DNA of 64,000 nt from Planctomycetota bacterium (GTDB lineage Bacteria > Planctomycetota > B15-G4): contig JAJDEP010000010.1 of assembly GCA_029259715.1 (NCBI GenBank), forward strand, positions 1-64,000, written 5' to 3'. A program made the translations under genes and the position numbers. The notes under the pieces were generated by a model. That model was not told where the DNA came from. It worked only from the letters and a program-made list of their open reading frames with translations, and made no database searches. The first letter of the stretch is position 1. The number at the start of each line of letters is the position of its first letter. This document shows, piece by piece, positions 44,625 through 53,477 of the stretch.

Positions 44625-44742
44625 GGCGAGTGGCGATTGTACCGACACGCGTGTCGCTGGGGCAGCCACAGCTTGAAGAACGGCCAACCTTGTAGCGGAA
44701 ACACCCATCAAGCGGTGGGTCACTTCGCACCGATGTGCTGCT

Positions 44743-45123
44743 GTGCAGCCCCCTCAGAACTCGGTCCTGATCGTCGAGGACGACCACTCGTCGCTCCTCG
44801 CGCTGAAGCTGCGACTCGAGTTCCACGGGTGGCGCACCGTCACCGCCGACAGCGGTGAGTCCGGGCTGAGCCGAGCCCTGGTCGAGCGCCCCGACGTGAT
44901 CCTGCTCGACCTCGCGCTCCCCGATGTGAGCGGCAGCGCGACCATCCGGCTCTTCACCCGCAGTCCCGAACTGCGGACCATCCCGGTGGTGGTCCTCTCG
45001 GGTTCGGATGCCGAGACGCACCGCCAACCGTCTCTCGACGCCGGCGCCGTCGCCTACCTGCAGAAGCCGGCGGACGTCGCCGACGTGCTCTCGGCGCTCC
45101 AGTCGGCCCGCGACGGCTCCTGA
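44743..45123 (+). CDS. Single-domain response regulator (receiver domain)
   Basis: A 126-residue CheY-like receiver with no output domain. The acidic pair is D13-D14 in LIVEDDHSS, the phospho-acceptor is D56 in VILLDLALPDV, the conserved Ser is in VVVLSGSD, and the switch Lys is K108 in YLQKPAD. It starts with GTG. No histidine kinase is in the window, so the partner is unknown; such proteins often shuttle phosphate or act by protein binding. Confidence 0.93.
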   Translation: MQPPQNSVLIVEDDHSSLLALKLRLEFHGWRTVTADSGESGLSRALVERPDVILLDLALPDVSGSATIRLFTRSPELRTIPVVVLSGSDAETHRQPSLDAGAVAYLQKPADVADVLSALQSARDGS

Positions 45124-45155
45124 CCCTCGTCACGGGTCGGACAGCCGGAGCCGAC

Positions 45156-45692
45156 CTAACCGTCGATGCGGGGGTCGGCCTCGACGGGCTCGACGGTCTG
45201 GCCGAAGTGGGCCGCCACCTCGCGCAGGTAGCCCTGCTGCGTCGCGTGATAGCCGAAAACGTAGTGGGACAGGGCGCGGAAGATCACATGCTCGATCTCG
45301 CCGTCCTCGCTGATGGTCAGCACCGAACCCTCCGGCCGGGCGTCGATGTCGTAGATCCAGCGACCGCCGAACGGCAGATCCTCGCCCACGATGCGCGTGA
45401 CGAAGTGATGCGGCGGCCGCTGCTCCTCCACGACGAAGTCCATGGCCCCCCTGCGCCCGGTCTCGCGCCAGTAGGGCAGCCCGTCGAGATCCGGCAGGCG
45501 GTAGAGGGACTCCAGGTCACGCCACTCGCCGTGGCGCTCGAAATCCGTCAGCAGGTCGAACACCACTTGCGGCGGTTGATCGAGCTCGATGGAGCTGGCG
45601 GCGTGATGACCCACCGGAGTGAGCGAACCCACCACCGCCAGCGCGCCCACAGCCACTAACACGAACACCACGACACGCACGATCCACTTCAT
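45156..45692 (-). CDS. SRPBCC family protein
   Basis: A 178-residue protein with an N-terminal membrane segment or signal (residues 4-23) and a START/polyketide-cyclase-like domain: AASSIELDQPPQVVFDLLTDFERHGEWRDLE, PHHFVTRIV, GRWIYDIDARPEGSVLTISEDGEI and a long C-terminal helix (HATQQGYLREVAAHFGQ). The fold binds hydrophobic ligands; no ligand is indicated. It follows the MFS gene by 63 bp on the same strand. Confidence 0.83.
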   Translation of the reverse strand: MKWIVRVVVFVLVAVGALAVVGSLTPVGHHAASSIELDQPPQVVFDLLTDFERHGEWRDLESLYRLPDLDGLPYWRETGRRGAMDFVVEEQRPPHHFVTRIVGEDLPFGGRWIYDIDARPEGSVLTISEDGEIEHVIFRALSHYVFGYHATQQGYLREVAAHFGQTVEPVEADPRIDG

Positions 45693-45755
45693 CGCGCCCC
45701 TCCCTGTGCTCCCGCGCCGCCAGGCGGCGTCCTCTTCCCGGGGGTCGCGCCCACT

Positions 45756-47039
45756 CTACACGACGCGGCCCTCGGGCAGGCAACCGTCCGTGGGCTCGTC
45801 GCGCGGCTCGTCTTGCGGCTCGTCTCCGAAGCGACCAGAGCGCCGCAACAGCACGAGACGCAGCGCGGCCAGCGCCATCAGCACGGCCGCGCACACGATC
45901 AATGCACGCAGGCCGATGACCGCCGCGAGGGCGCCGCCCGTCGCCGGACCGAGGGCGTTGGCGAGCACCAGGGACGAGAACGTGAAGCCGTAGGCCGAGC
46001 CGCGCTGGTCGGGGCGGCTGTGCTTCGCCGTCATGGTGTAGGCGGCGGGGAAGATCCCGGCCACGAAGGCCCCCGAGATCAGGCGCAGCGCGGCCAACGA
46101 CCACACGTCGGTGACGAAGGCCTGCGGCAGGTACGACAGCGACGCTCCCGTCGCGCAGAACAACAGCAGACGCCGGGCCCCTTGCCGATCGCCGATGCTG
46201 CCCCACACGGGCGTCAACACCAGCGTCGCCACGGTCGTGAGGCCGAAGACGATGCCCGTGGTGGTGGCCAGCATGGCCGGGTCGTAGCCGTCGAGCGTCT
46301 CCACGTAGAGCGCGAGGATGGGATCGATCAGCGCGACCCCGAACCGCACCGCGAAGACCGTGAGCAGGATCGCGCGCCACGGGCCCTCCTTGAGGAAGCC
46401 GAGCAGGTCGCGGAAGGCGGTCTGGAACAGCGACACCGGGGTGAAGCGCACCTCGTGGCGGCGCGTGACCAGGGCCGGCTCGCGCACGAACAGCGACGTG
46501 GAGATCGCCGCAACGAGGCTCAGCGACGCCGTGATCGGGAAGACCATGCGCATGCCCACGGCATCGGCCACGAACCCGCCGATGAGCGGACCGGCGACGC
46601 CGCCGGCGAGGAGTGCGGTGTGCAGCAGGCCCATGACCCGGCCCTGGCGGTCCTCCGGGGTCGCGACAGACACGAGAGCGAGCGACGGGGCGATGAAGCC
46701 CGAGAACACGCCCTGGGCCAGTCGCAGCAGCAGCAGATCGGTCGGCGAACGGGCCAGCCCCATCAGCCCGACGAACAACACGATGGACAGGTTCGCCCGC
46801 AGCAGCATGAGCTTGCGGCCCATGCGGTCGCCGAGCGAACCCCACACCGGCCCCATCAGCGCGGCGGTGAGCGGCGCGGCCCCCACCAGCACTCCCGACC
46901 AGAGGCGGATCTCGCCCGAGTCGGTGATGCCCATCTCCCGCAGGTAGAGCGGGAACAGGGGCAGGAACGCCATCATCCCGATGGCGGTGATGAAGTTGTT
47001 CGCCCAGACGAAGGCGAAGTTTCTCTTCCAGAGCTCCAT
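45756..47039 (-). CDS. MFS transporter (drug-efflux type)
   Basis: A 427-residue 12-helix major-facilitator protein. The loop 2-3 motif A reads GSLGDRMGRKLMLLR near residue 67, helix 5 has an antiporter-like G-x-x-x-G-P-x-x-G-G (AGGVAGPLIGG), and a second motif-A-like GSIGDRQGARRLLL lies after helix 8. These mark a proton-coupled exporter like MdtG/TetA. The C-terminal tail is acidic and short. It starts just after a terminator that ends the gene before it and is probably co-transcribed with the SRPBCC gene. Confidence 0.9.
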   Translation of the reverse strand: MELWKRNFAFVWANNFITAIGMMAFLPLFPLYLREMGITDSGEIRLWSGVLVGAAPLTAALMGPVWGSLGDRMGRKLMLLRANLSIVLFVGLMGLARSPTDLLLLRLAQGVFSGFIAPSLALVSVATPEDRQGRVMGLLHTALLAGGVAGPLIGGFVADAVGMRMVFPITASLSLVAAISTSLFVREPALVTRRHEVRFTPVSLFQTAFRDLLGFLKEGPWRAILLTVFAVRFGVALIDPILALYVETLDGYDPAMLATTTGIVFGLTTVATLVLTPVWGSIGDRQGARRLLLFCATGASLSYLPQAFVTDVWSLAALRLISGAFVAGIFPAAYTMTAKHSRPDQRGSAYGFTFSSLVLANALGPATGGALAAVIGLRALIVCAAVLMALAALRLVLLRRSGRFGDEPQDEPRDEPTDGCLPEGRVV

Positions 47040-47047
47040 GAAAACGA

Positions 47048-47084
47048 GCGCGCCGGCCCGACCCCGAGGGGCCGGCCGGCGCGC
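47048..47084 (-). terminator. Terminator after large secreted protein gene
   Basis: An 11-bp GC stem, GCGCGCCGGCC / GGCCGGCGCGC, encloses a GC-rich loop. On the minus strand it is followed by TCGTTTTC. It lies between the stop of the gene at 47112 and the MFS start at 47039, so it should separate the two transcription units. Confidence 0.7.
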
Positions 47085-47111
47085 CTTCCAGCGTTGAGGC
47101 GTACGGCTAGG

Positions 47112-49448
47112 TTACTGGATCTTCACCTTGAAGGTGTTGGTGAAGCCCAGCGGCCAGATCGGCGGAACGTTCGGCACTTCCGCGCCGAGCACGTCGAACT
47201 CGAAGCCACTCGCCGCGGCCGGAACCGTGAACCCGAAGACAGCCTCGCCGGCGACGAAGTCGAACGGCGACGGCGGGATCAGGATGGGCGTGATCGGCAC
47301 ATCGTTGATGGCCATCAACAGCATCCAGGCCCGCTCGGTGCCGCCCCGCATCTTGAACTCGAGCGTGCCACCGGTCTCGGGAGCCGCCGTGTTGGACGAG
47401 AGGTTCAGGCAACCCGGAGCCAGGGTCTCGACCAGCATCAGGTCGCCGCCCAGGCCCGCGTCGTGCAGACGCAGGGAGACGTCACGCACCTCGGGGGCCT
47501 TGTTGCTGGTGAAGCCGAAGTTGTAGGCCGTACCGAAGTCGAGCGGTCCCGTCTCCTTGTGGTTGCCCGGGAAGAACAGGTCCGGGAACTCCCAACTGAT
47601 GTTGCCGTCGGCGCCCGTTGCGGCCCAATCGTTTTCCGTGATCGTGTTGTTCGAATCGCGGAAGAACTGGTTGGTGGAGGCCCCGCAGTTCGGCACCGAG
47701 AACTCGCGCACCCGCCGCTCGAGGTTCCAGTTGTAGAGGACGTACTCGTAGCGATACGTGCCGTTCAGCAGATCGGTGACCTGCACCGACAGCACGACGT
47801 TGCCGTCGTGGGTGCCGTCGCCGAGGTCCTCGACCGTGGTCATCTCGCCGACGTTGTTCGCCGGCGTGCCGAGCTCGCCCCAACGCACCAGCGGGTGGTT
47901 CTGCGTCAAGAGGTTCAGGGGGAAGTTAGGCGTCGACACGTTCCAGCTACTGCCCGTCCAGCTGAACTCAGCGCGGCGGGTGCCGGAGTTGTTGCGGATG
48001 TCCTCGTCGCCGTCGACCAGGTACATCGAACCGTAGTAGTAGTTCGCTCCGGCAAGGTCGAGCTCGCTGTCGAGGCACTCGAGACGGTGGTTGACCGAGC
48101 CGTTGCCCGAGCCGTTCTCGTCGCGGACGCCATCGACGGGCGTGCCGTCGAAGTAGCTGCCGAAGTTCTCCCAGGTGTTCTCGAAGGCATCCCACTCGCT
48201 GCGCGGGCCGAGCCAGAAGCGGTCGCCGTTGTTCGACGTGCCGTAGGTGTCCGAGCAGCCGACGCCCAGGAAGGTGCCGGGGCTGCTGTGGATGCACGAG
48301 GTGCACTGGCTGCTCGACAGGGCGAAGAAGCCGTGCTTGATCCAGGCGCGACCGATCTGCTCGTAGCGGCTGAACGTGACGCCGGTGCCGGCGTCGACGA
48401 CGTCCAGCTCACGGAACAGGAACTGGTCGATGCCCGGGTGGTCCTCGTTCATGGCGGCCAGCCAGGTGACGTTCAGGCAGCCGACGTTGCACGAGGTGGT
48501 CGAGCTGGACATGCCCACGCGACCGTTCGGGAAGGTGCCGACATGGCCCTGGGCAGTGAGGCTGCTCAGGATGCCGAGCTGGACGTCGAGTCCGGTGACC
48601 GGCGTGCCTTCCGGAATGTCCGCACCGGGCAGCGGGGTGTAGGGCGCGCAGGTGTGATCGTCGCCGCCACCCGCCGAGTGACTGGGGCCGGTCGCCGTGG
48701 AACCCTCAGACGTGTAGGGGGTCTCGGGGTTCTGACCGCGGGGCAGGGAGTAGGGCTCGAAGCTCGGCTCCGTGAGGGCCTCGATCTTGCCGGTGGCGAC
48801 AATCGCGCCGGCGAGCTCGGGGCGACGCATCTTGGCCGCCAGGCCCTCGGTGATGATCAGGTCCCAGGCCTTGATGACCAGGACGGTGGCGTCGTGGTCA
48901 CCCAGGACGTACCCGGTGAGCAGCTCGGGGCCGCCACTGATGACCTTGACGTAGCACATGTTGAGGTCGCGGCCGCTCTCGTCGCCGGACGTCGCCATGA
49001 AGAAGTAGTCGGGATCGGGTTCGCCGCCGGGGCCGTCGTTGACGACCGGCTGGGGAGCCATGCGCAGACCGTTGAAGTCGACGCCGGTGCCCGTCGAGGG
49101 CGACCAGAGGCGGAAGCCGCCGTCGATCTCCACGCCGCCGTCGATGACGCCGTAGGGGACGAAGGTGCCGTCGGCATCGCGCAGGTAGCGCAGGTTGCTG
49201 CCCTCACCCAGTTCGAAGGCATACATGATCGGCGCCGGCTCGGTGTTCTCGAGCATGATCGGCTCGAGCAGCTCGCCCGTCACATCGAGGTCGGTGACCT
49301 GGAGGCCCGCCGATTCCAGAACGGACTCGTGGAAGGACAGGACCAGGCGACCTTCGGTCACCTGGTAGGGCTGGCCGTCATGGGCCGTCGCGGGATTGGC
49401 CAGCAAAGTGGCGGCCAATGCAGCGCACAGGGTGAACGCGTGTTTCAT
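47112..49448 (-). CDS. Large secreted protein of unknown function
   Basis: A 778-residue exported protein: signal peptide MKHAFTLCAALAATLLANPATA, ATG 49448 with GAGGAA upstream. The mature part is beta-rich with many Gly/Asn/Asp turns and few Lys. Cysteines cluster as pairs (SCNVGC, SSQCTSC), suggesting disulphides. Segments such as YRYEYVLYNWNLERRVREFSVPN and FGFTSNKAPEVRDVSLRLHDAG occur in large secreted proteins of Planctomycetes-type genomes as I remember them, but I cannot assign a family. No catalytic motif or anchor is visible. It is transcribed alone, with its own terminator. Confidence 0.6.
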   Translation of the reverse strand: MKHAFTLCAALAATLLANPATAHDGQPYQVTEGRLVLSFHESVLESAGLQVTDLDVTGELLEPIMLENTEPAPIMYAFELGEGSNLRYLRDADGTFVPYGVIDGGVEIDGGFRLWSPSTGTGVDFNGLRMAPQPVVNDGPGGEPDPDYFFMATSGDESGRDLNMCYVKVISGGPELLTGYVLGDHDATVLVIKAWDLIITEGLAAKMRRPELAGAIVATGKIEALTEPSFEPYSLPRGQNPETPYTSEGSTATGPSHSAGGGDDHTCAPYTPLPGADIPEGTPVTGLDVQLGILSSLTAQGHVGTFPNGRVGMSSSTTSCNVGCLNVTWLAAMNEDHPGIDQFLFRELDVVDAGTGVTFSRYEQIGRAWIKHGFFALSSSQCTSCIHSSPGTFLGVGCSDTYGTSNNGDRFWLGPRSEWDAFENTWENFGSYFDGTPVDGVRDENGSGNGSVNHRLECLDSELDLAGANYYYGSMYLVDGDEDIRNNSGTRRAEFSWTGSSWNVSTPNFPLNLLTQNHPLVRWGELGTPANNVGEMTTVEDLGDGTHDGNVVLSVQVTDLLNGTYRYEYVLYNWNLERRVREFSVPNCGASTNQFFRDSNNTITENDWAATGADGNISWEFPDLFFPGNHKETGPLDFGTAYNFGFTSNKAPEVRDVSLRLHDAGLGGDLMLVETLAPGCLNLSSNTAAPETGGTLEFKMRGGTERAWMLLMAINDVPITPILIPPSPFDFVAGEAVFGFTVPAAASGFEFDVLGAEVPNVPPIWPLGFTNTFKVKIQ

Positions 49449-49633
49449 AGGGAGAGATTCCTCGATGACTTCGGGGAGAAGGTCCGTCCCGGGCGGCCAT
49501 TGCCGCAGCCCGGGCGGGACGGAGACCCCGGAGAGTCTATGCGCCATATGAGGATCAGTCGACCCACGGATCGGCCAAAAGAACCCAGCCGAGGGCCCCG
49601 GAGGCAGGGTTGGGTTATCCTCACGAGGCCGTG

Positions 49634-51070
49634 ATGCGCATCTCCATCGTCAATCCCCGAATTCCCGTCTTCCAGCGCGGATACGCGTTCAGGAAGACCC
49701 GGCTGTGGCAGCCCCTGTCCACGGCCATCGTGGCCTCATGGCTGCGGGATCAAGGCGGATGGGAGGTGCAGTTCCTCGACGCCCATGTGCACGACATGAG
49801 CACGGCGGAGGCCGTGGCGGCCGTCCGGGACTTCGATCCCGATGTCCTCTACTACTCCTCCGAGCGCACCGACGCCTGGGAATTGCCCATCCCCGACACG
49901 GCCTACATCGAGGAATTCTTCACCGAGCTGGCCGCCCTCGACGTGAAGCCGCGCTGGGTCCTGCTCGAGGGACCGCACGGCTCCATCTTCCCCGACGACA
50001 TGATGGCGAAGCTGCCGGCGGTCGACGCGTGCCTGCGCGGCGAGACCGAGCCGGTCTCGTTCGCGGCCCTCGGCGATCTGGCCCGCGGCGGCGACCTGCG
50101 CAACGTGAACTCGGTCACCTGGCGCGGCGACGACGGCTCGGTGACGAACAACCCCGACGAGCCGAACCCGATCCAGTACGCCGACTTCCCGTCGGCCGCG
50201 TGGGACCTGCTCCCCATGGAGCGCTACCGCGACGCCGCCGCGCCTGACACGCCCTTCGCCATGCTGGAGACATCGCGCGGTTGTCCCATGCCCTGTGGCT
50301 ACTGCTACAAGCAGATGTTCGGCGACCGGCAGTCGAAGCGCGAGCCGAGCCAGGTCCTCGACGAGGTGCAGGAGGTCGTCGAGAAGTACGGCGTCCGGCG
50401 CATCATGTTCCAGGACCAGATCTTCACCCTCGACCGGCGCCACACCACGGATGTGTGTGAAGGGCTGATCGAACGCGGTCTCGCGCCGCGCATCGAGTGG
50501 CGCTGCCAGACCCGGCTGAACGGCATGAAGAACGAGCTGCTCAAGCTCATGCGCGAGGCCGGCTGCGTCGAGATCTACACCGGACTCGAGACCGGCAGCG
50601 AGACGATCCAGAAAGAGATCAGCAAGCTGACCCTCGAGGAGTTCCTCCAGTACCGCCGGTATGGCGAGTCCATCGGGCTCAAGATCAGCCCGAACATGAT
50701 CCTCGGGCTGCCCGGCGAGACGGAAGAGACGGCCATGGAGTCGGTGCGCTTCTATCACCACCTCGGCATCCCCATGTCGCCCAACGTCAACATCACCTAC
50801 CCGATGACGCGCTACTACGGCGACGCCGTCGAGAAGGGCGAGCTGGCCGGCACGAGCTGGGGCGAGGTCGTCGACGCGGCCGGTCTGGTGGGCACGCACA
50901 TGGACAAGACCACCATCGATCGCGTGCGCGCCAAGGCCAACCGCCTCAACCGTCTGCTGCGCTGGAAGAAGAAGCTGTGGGCCGCCATCGGGCTCGAGTA
51001 CGGACGCGGCGCCGCCGACAAGCTCCTGGCCCTCAAGGGAAACACGGTCGCCCATCGCGTCAGCGCTTGA
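49634..51070 (+). CDS. B12-binding-type radical SAM protein
   Basis: A 478-residue iron-sulphur enzyme. Residues 1-165 look like a cobalamin-binding Rossmann domain (VNPRIPVFQRGYAFRKTRLWQPLSTAIVASWL, VQFLDAHVHDM). The radical SAM cluster motif is C217-x3-C221-x2-C224 in SRGCPMPCGYCYKQ, followed by TGLETGSETIQKEISK and LKISPNMILGLPGETEE as in the BchE/P-methylase class. Such enzymes often methylate or cyclise lipids, antibiotics or cofactors; the substrate is unknown. The frame opens at 49610; ATG 49634 with GAGG 6 nt upstream is preferred. The following membrane protein gene starts 31 bp later and may be in the same operon. Confidence 0.86.
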   Translation: MRISIVNPRIPVFQRGYAFRKTRLWQPLSTAIVASWLRDQGGWEVQFLDAHVHDMSTAEAVAAVRDFDPDVLYYSSERTDAWELPIPDTAYIEEFFTELAALDVKPRWVLLEGPHGSIFPDDMMAKLPAVDACLRGETEPVSFAALGDLARGGDLRNVNSVTWRGDDGSVTNNPDEPNPIQYADFPSAAWDLLPMERYRDAAAPDTPFAMLETSRGCPMPCGYCYKQMFGDRQSKREPSQVLDEVQEVVEKYGVRRIMFQDQIFTLDRRHTTDVCEGLIERGLAPRIEWRCQTRLNGMKNELLKLMREAGCVEIYTGLETGSETIQKEISKLTLEEFLQYRRYGESIGLKISPNMILGLPGETEETAMESVRFYHHLGIPMSPNVNITYPMTRYYGDAVEKGELAGTSWGEVVDAAGLVGTHMDKTTIDRVRAKANRLNRLLRWKKKLWAAIGLEYGRGAADKLLALKGNTVAHRVSA

Positions 51071-51101
51071 GCGCGGCCCTGACGAAGTCGACACTTCCGC
51101 C

Positions 51102-52787
51102 ATGAGCGCGGCAAGCGATCGACCGGGCGAGCACACCCCGCCGCGCTGGCTGCTGCCGGTCGTGCTGCTCGCGGCCCTGGTCCTGCGCCTGATCTCGTGG
51201 GATCAGACCCTCGTCATGATGAACGACGGGGCCGACTTCCTGTGGCAGGCCGAGCGCATCCTCGACGGCGATTGGCAGACCGCCGTCGCGCACCACTACC
51301 ACCCGGGTTACGGCGCGGTCATCGCGGCGGCCTCGGTGTTCTCCGACGACCTGCTCGCCGTCGCCGCGGGCGTCTCCATCTTCGGCGGCGTGCTGATGGT
51401 GCTCGCGGCCTGGGGCCTGGGACGCCTGGCCTTCCCCCGGCAACCGATGGTCGCGGCGTGCACCGCCATGGTCGCCGCCGGCCACAACCGCTTCGTGCAC
51501 CAGGCCGCCGACATCCACCCCGAGGGGTTGTTCCTGGGCCTGTTCGCCGTGGCCGCGTGGTGCGCCTGGCGGTCGCCCCTCGCCCGCCGGCCGGCCGCGT
51601 GGATGTTCACCGCCGGCGTCCTCACGGGGTTCGGGTTCCTGCTGCGCCAGGAGGCCCTGATCCTGGGACTCCCGCTCGTGCTGTGGTGGGTCGCCGGGCG
51701 CCTGCGCCTGACGGCTCCGTCGCCGAGTCTGCGCGGACTGGTCGGCTTCGGCCTCGGCCTCCTGCTGGGATTGGCTCCCTATTCCATGGCCATCCACGAG
51801 ATGACGGGGGTGTGGGCCCTGTCCCTCAAGCCCTCGATGGCGGGCTTCGCCCTCGGCGACCTGCCGCGCCAGGAGCCCCCCGGTCTGCGGACGAGCCCGC
51901 ACTTCATGCCGGTGGTCCCCCGCTTGGCGGTCGTGACGCCGCCCATGGACGCCGACGCTCGTGCCGAGGCCGATCCTGACGCCGAATCCGACGCCGACGC
52001 CGATGCCGAGACTGATGCGGGGGGCGAGAGCGGCGCCGTCCCCGTCAAGCGCGGGGCCCTCGGGCCGCAGGCCGTCCTGCTGACCATTGGCGACATGCTG
52101 CCCCGCTCCTGGCATCCCCTCGAGAAGACGGCGCGCACCCTGCGCATCGAGGGCATGATCCTGCTCGCCTTCGGCATCGCGGCCGGCCTGCGCCGACGAC
52201 GGGGCATGGTGCTGATGACCGCCGCTGTCGTCGGCACCTACCTCGTGCTGCTCGCGGGCCACGTGGCGCGCCACGGCTTCCTCAGCGACCGCCACGTCCT
52301 GATCGTGCTGGTGCTGCTGCTGCCGCTGCTCGGGGCCGGGGCCCACTCGATGGCCTGCGGTGAGTGGCGGGCGCATGCCGGCGCCCTGCGCCGCCGCGGT
52401 GTGACAATCCTGCTCGCCCTGATCACGGTCTCGCTGCTGCTGGGATCCGTGTGGCCCCGCCGGACCGAGTCCGAACCCCGGCTCCGGGCCTTGGAGTGGG
52501 TGCGCTCCCACGTCCCCGAGGACGAAGGCATCGGCGTTCGGCGACGACGCGACAGCTGGTACGCCGACCGCCACGTGATCACGCTACGGTTCCCCTGCGA
52601 CAAGCAGACGCTGCTCACCATGATGGACACGCACCGCATCGCGTGCCTCATCGTCGACCTCGAACACTACGAGGAGCACTTGGCGCCTTGGGTCGACGAC
52701 GGCACCTTCGTCTGGTGGGAGCACTTCGAGGCTCGTCGCGAAGCCGACGACCCCGTGATCGTGCTGCGCCGCCCGCGGCGGCTCTAA
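51102..52787 (+). CDS. GT-C-fold membrane protein (glycosyltransferase 39-like)
   Basis: A 561-residue integral membrane protein with about 10-11 predicted helices. The first extracytoplasmic loop (MMNDGADFLWQAERILDGDW) resembles the acidic, catalytic first loop of GT-C mannosyl/arabinosyl transferases, and HNRFVHQAADIHPEGLFLGL is also typical of ArnT/PMT-like proteins. An Asp/Ala repeat insert at about residues 284-311 (DADARAEADPDAES and on) lies in a loop and is coded by a GCC-GAC repeat. It probably transfers a sugar from a lipid carrier to a lipid or protein on the periplasmic side. The substrate is unknown. Confidence 0.72.
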   Translation: MSAASDRPGEHTPPRWLLPVVLLAALVLRLISWDQTLVMMNDGADFLWQAERILDGDWQTAVAHHYHPGYGAVIAAASVFSDDLLAVAAGVSIFGGVLMVLAAWGLGRLAFPRQPMVAACTAMVAAGHNRFVHQAADIHPEGLFLGLFAVAAWCAWRSPLARRPAAWMFTAGVLTGFGFLLRQEALILGLPLVLWWVAGRLRLTAPSPSLRGLVGFGLGLLLGLAPYSMAIHEMTGVWALSLKPSMAGFALGDLPRQEPPGLRTSPHFMPVVPRLAVVTPPMDADARAEADPDAESDADADAETDAGGESGAVPVKRGALGPQAVLLTIGDMLPRSWHPLEKTARTLRIEGMILLAFGIAAGLRRRRGMVLMTAAVVGTYLVLLAGHVARHGFLSDRHVLIVLVLLLPLLGAGAHSMACGEWRAHAGALRRRGVTILLALITVSLLLGSVWPRRTESEPRLRALEWVRSHVPEDEGIGVRRRRDSWYADRHVITLRFPCDKQTLLTMMDTHRIACLIVDLEHYEEHLAPWVDDGTFVWWEHFEARREADDPVIVLRRPRRL

Positions 52788-52799
52788 CGCGCAGCGGCT

Positions 52800-53477
52800 C
52801 TAGCGCGCGGCGGCCGCGAGCGAGAGCGGCTCGCCGAGATCAGCGGCCAGCGCCGCCAGCGACCGCTCCATACCCCGATTCCATCCGGCGAGGATGGCGG
52901 CAGCCGAGCGGCTCGCCACCGGTTCGGACGTGTCGTAGCGGCGCCGCAGGACCAGGTCCTGGTGAGGGGAAGAGGTGTCGACGATCACGTACTCAATGAC
53001 GAGCACCGCGCGCGTCTCGTCCGTCCGCAAGTCGGCATACAGGCTCGGCACCCAGACCTCGAGGGCCCAGTCGGCGCGCCCTCGGTCGGATCCGTCGAGC
53101 ACTTGCGCGAAGAGCCCGGTGGCCGCGAGCTGCGACTGGGCGGCGCGACGCATCAGCGCTGCGGGTTGCAGGAAGAACTCGTTGTAGAAGTCCTCTTCGT
53201 AGGTCGTCTCGCCCGTGCGGTAGACGAAACCCTTGCGCTCGAACAGCTCGGACACGCGCACACGATCGACGCGCAGGACGAGCCCGTCCGCAGCGCCCGC
53301 CGTCGCGACCGCCACCGGCGCCTCGGCCAGGGAGAGGACGTGGCGCTGCTTCTCGGCGTGCTCGCGGCTGAGGCAGCCGACCGCCAGCACCGCGACGCCC
53401 CCGAGCGCGAGGCCGACGAGTGCGCGACCGGCAGGACGACGGCGCGCGGCGGAGGACAGGCGGTTCGGCTTGCTCAT
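52800..53477 (-). CDS. ABC-transport auxiliary lipoprotein (PqiC/ABC_trans_aux-like)
   Basis: A 225-residue outer-membrane-type lipoprotein with lipobox AVGC and Cys35. The mature part fits the ABC transport auxiliary family: LVLRVDRVRVSELFERKGFVYRTGETTYEEDFYNEFFLQPAALM, then LEVWVPSLYADLR and a C-terminal helix. These lipoproteins partner MCE systems in lipid transport. The start overlaps the MCE gene stop as ATGA, so it is the last gene of the mlaE-mlaF-MCE-lipoprotein operon. Confidence 0.86.
   Translation of the reverse strand: MSKPNRLSSAARRRPAGRALVGLALGGVAVLAVGCLSREHAEKQRHVLSLAEAPVAVATAGAADGLVLRVDRVRVSELFERKGFVYRTGETTYEEDFYNEFFLQPAALMRRAAQSQLAATGLFAQVLDGSDRGRADWALEVWVPSLYADLRTDETRAVLVIEYVIVDTSSPHQDLVLRRRYDTSEPVASRSAAAILAGWNRGMERSLAALAADLGEPLSLAAAAR

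Noticed and set aside
45813-49634. A 1,273-codon plus-strand open frame
   Set aside because: It is antisense to the MFS and large secreted protein genes, has no family-like motif and is rich in Arg/His/Glu shadow composition.
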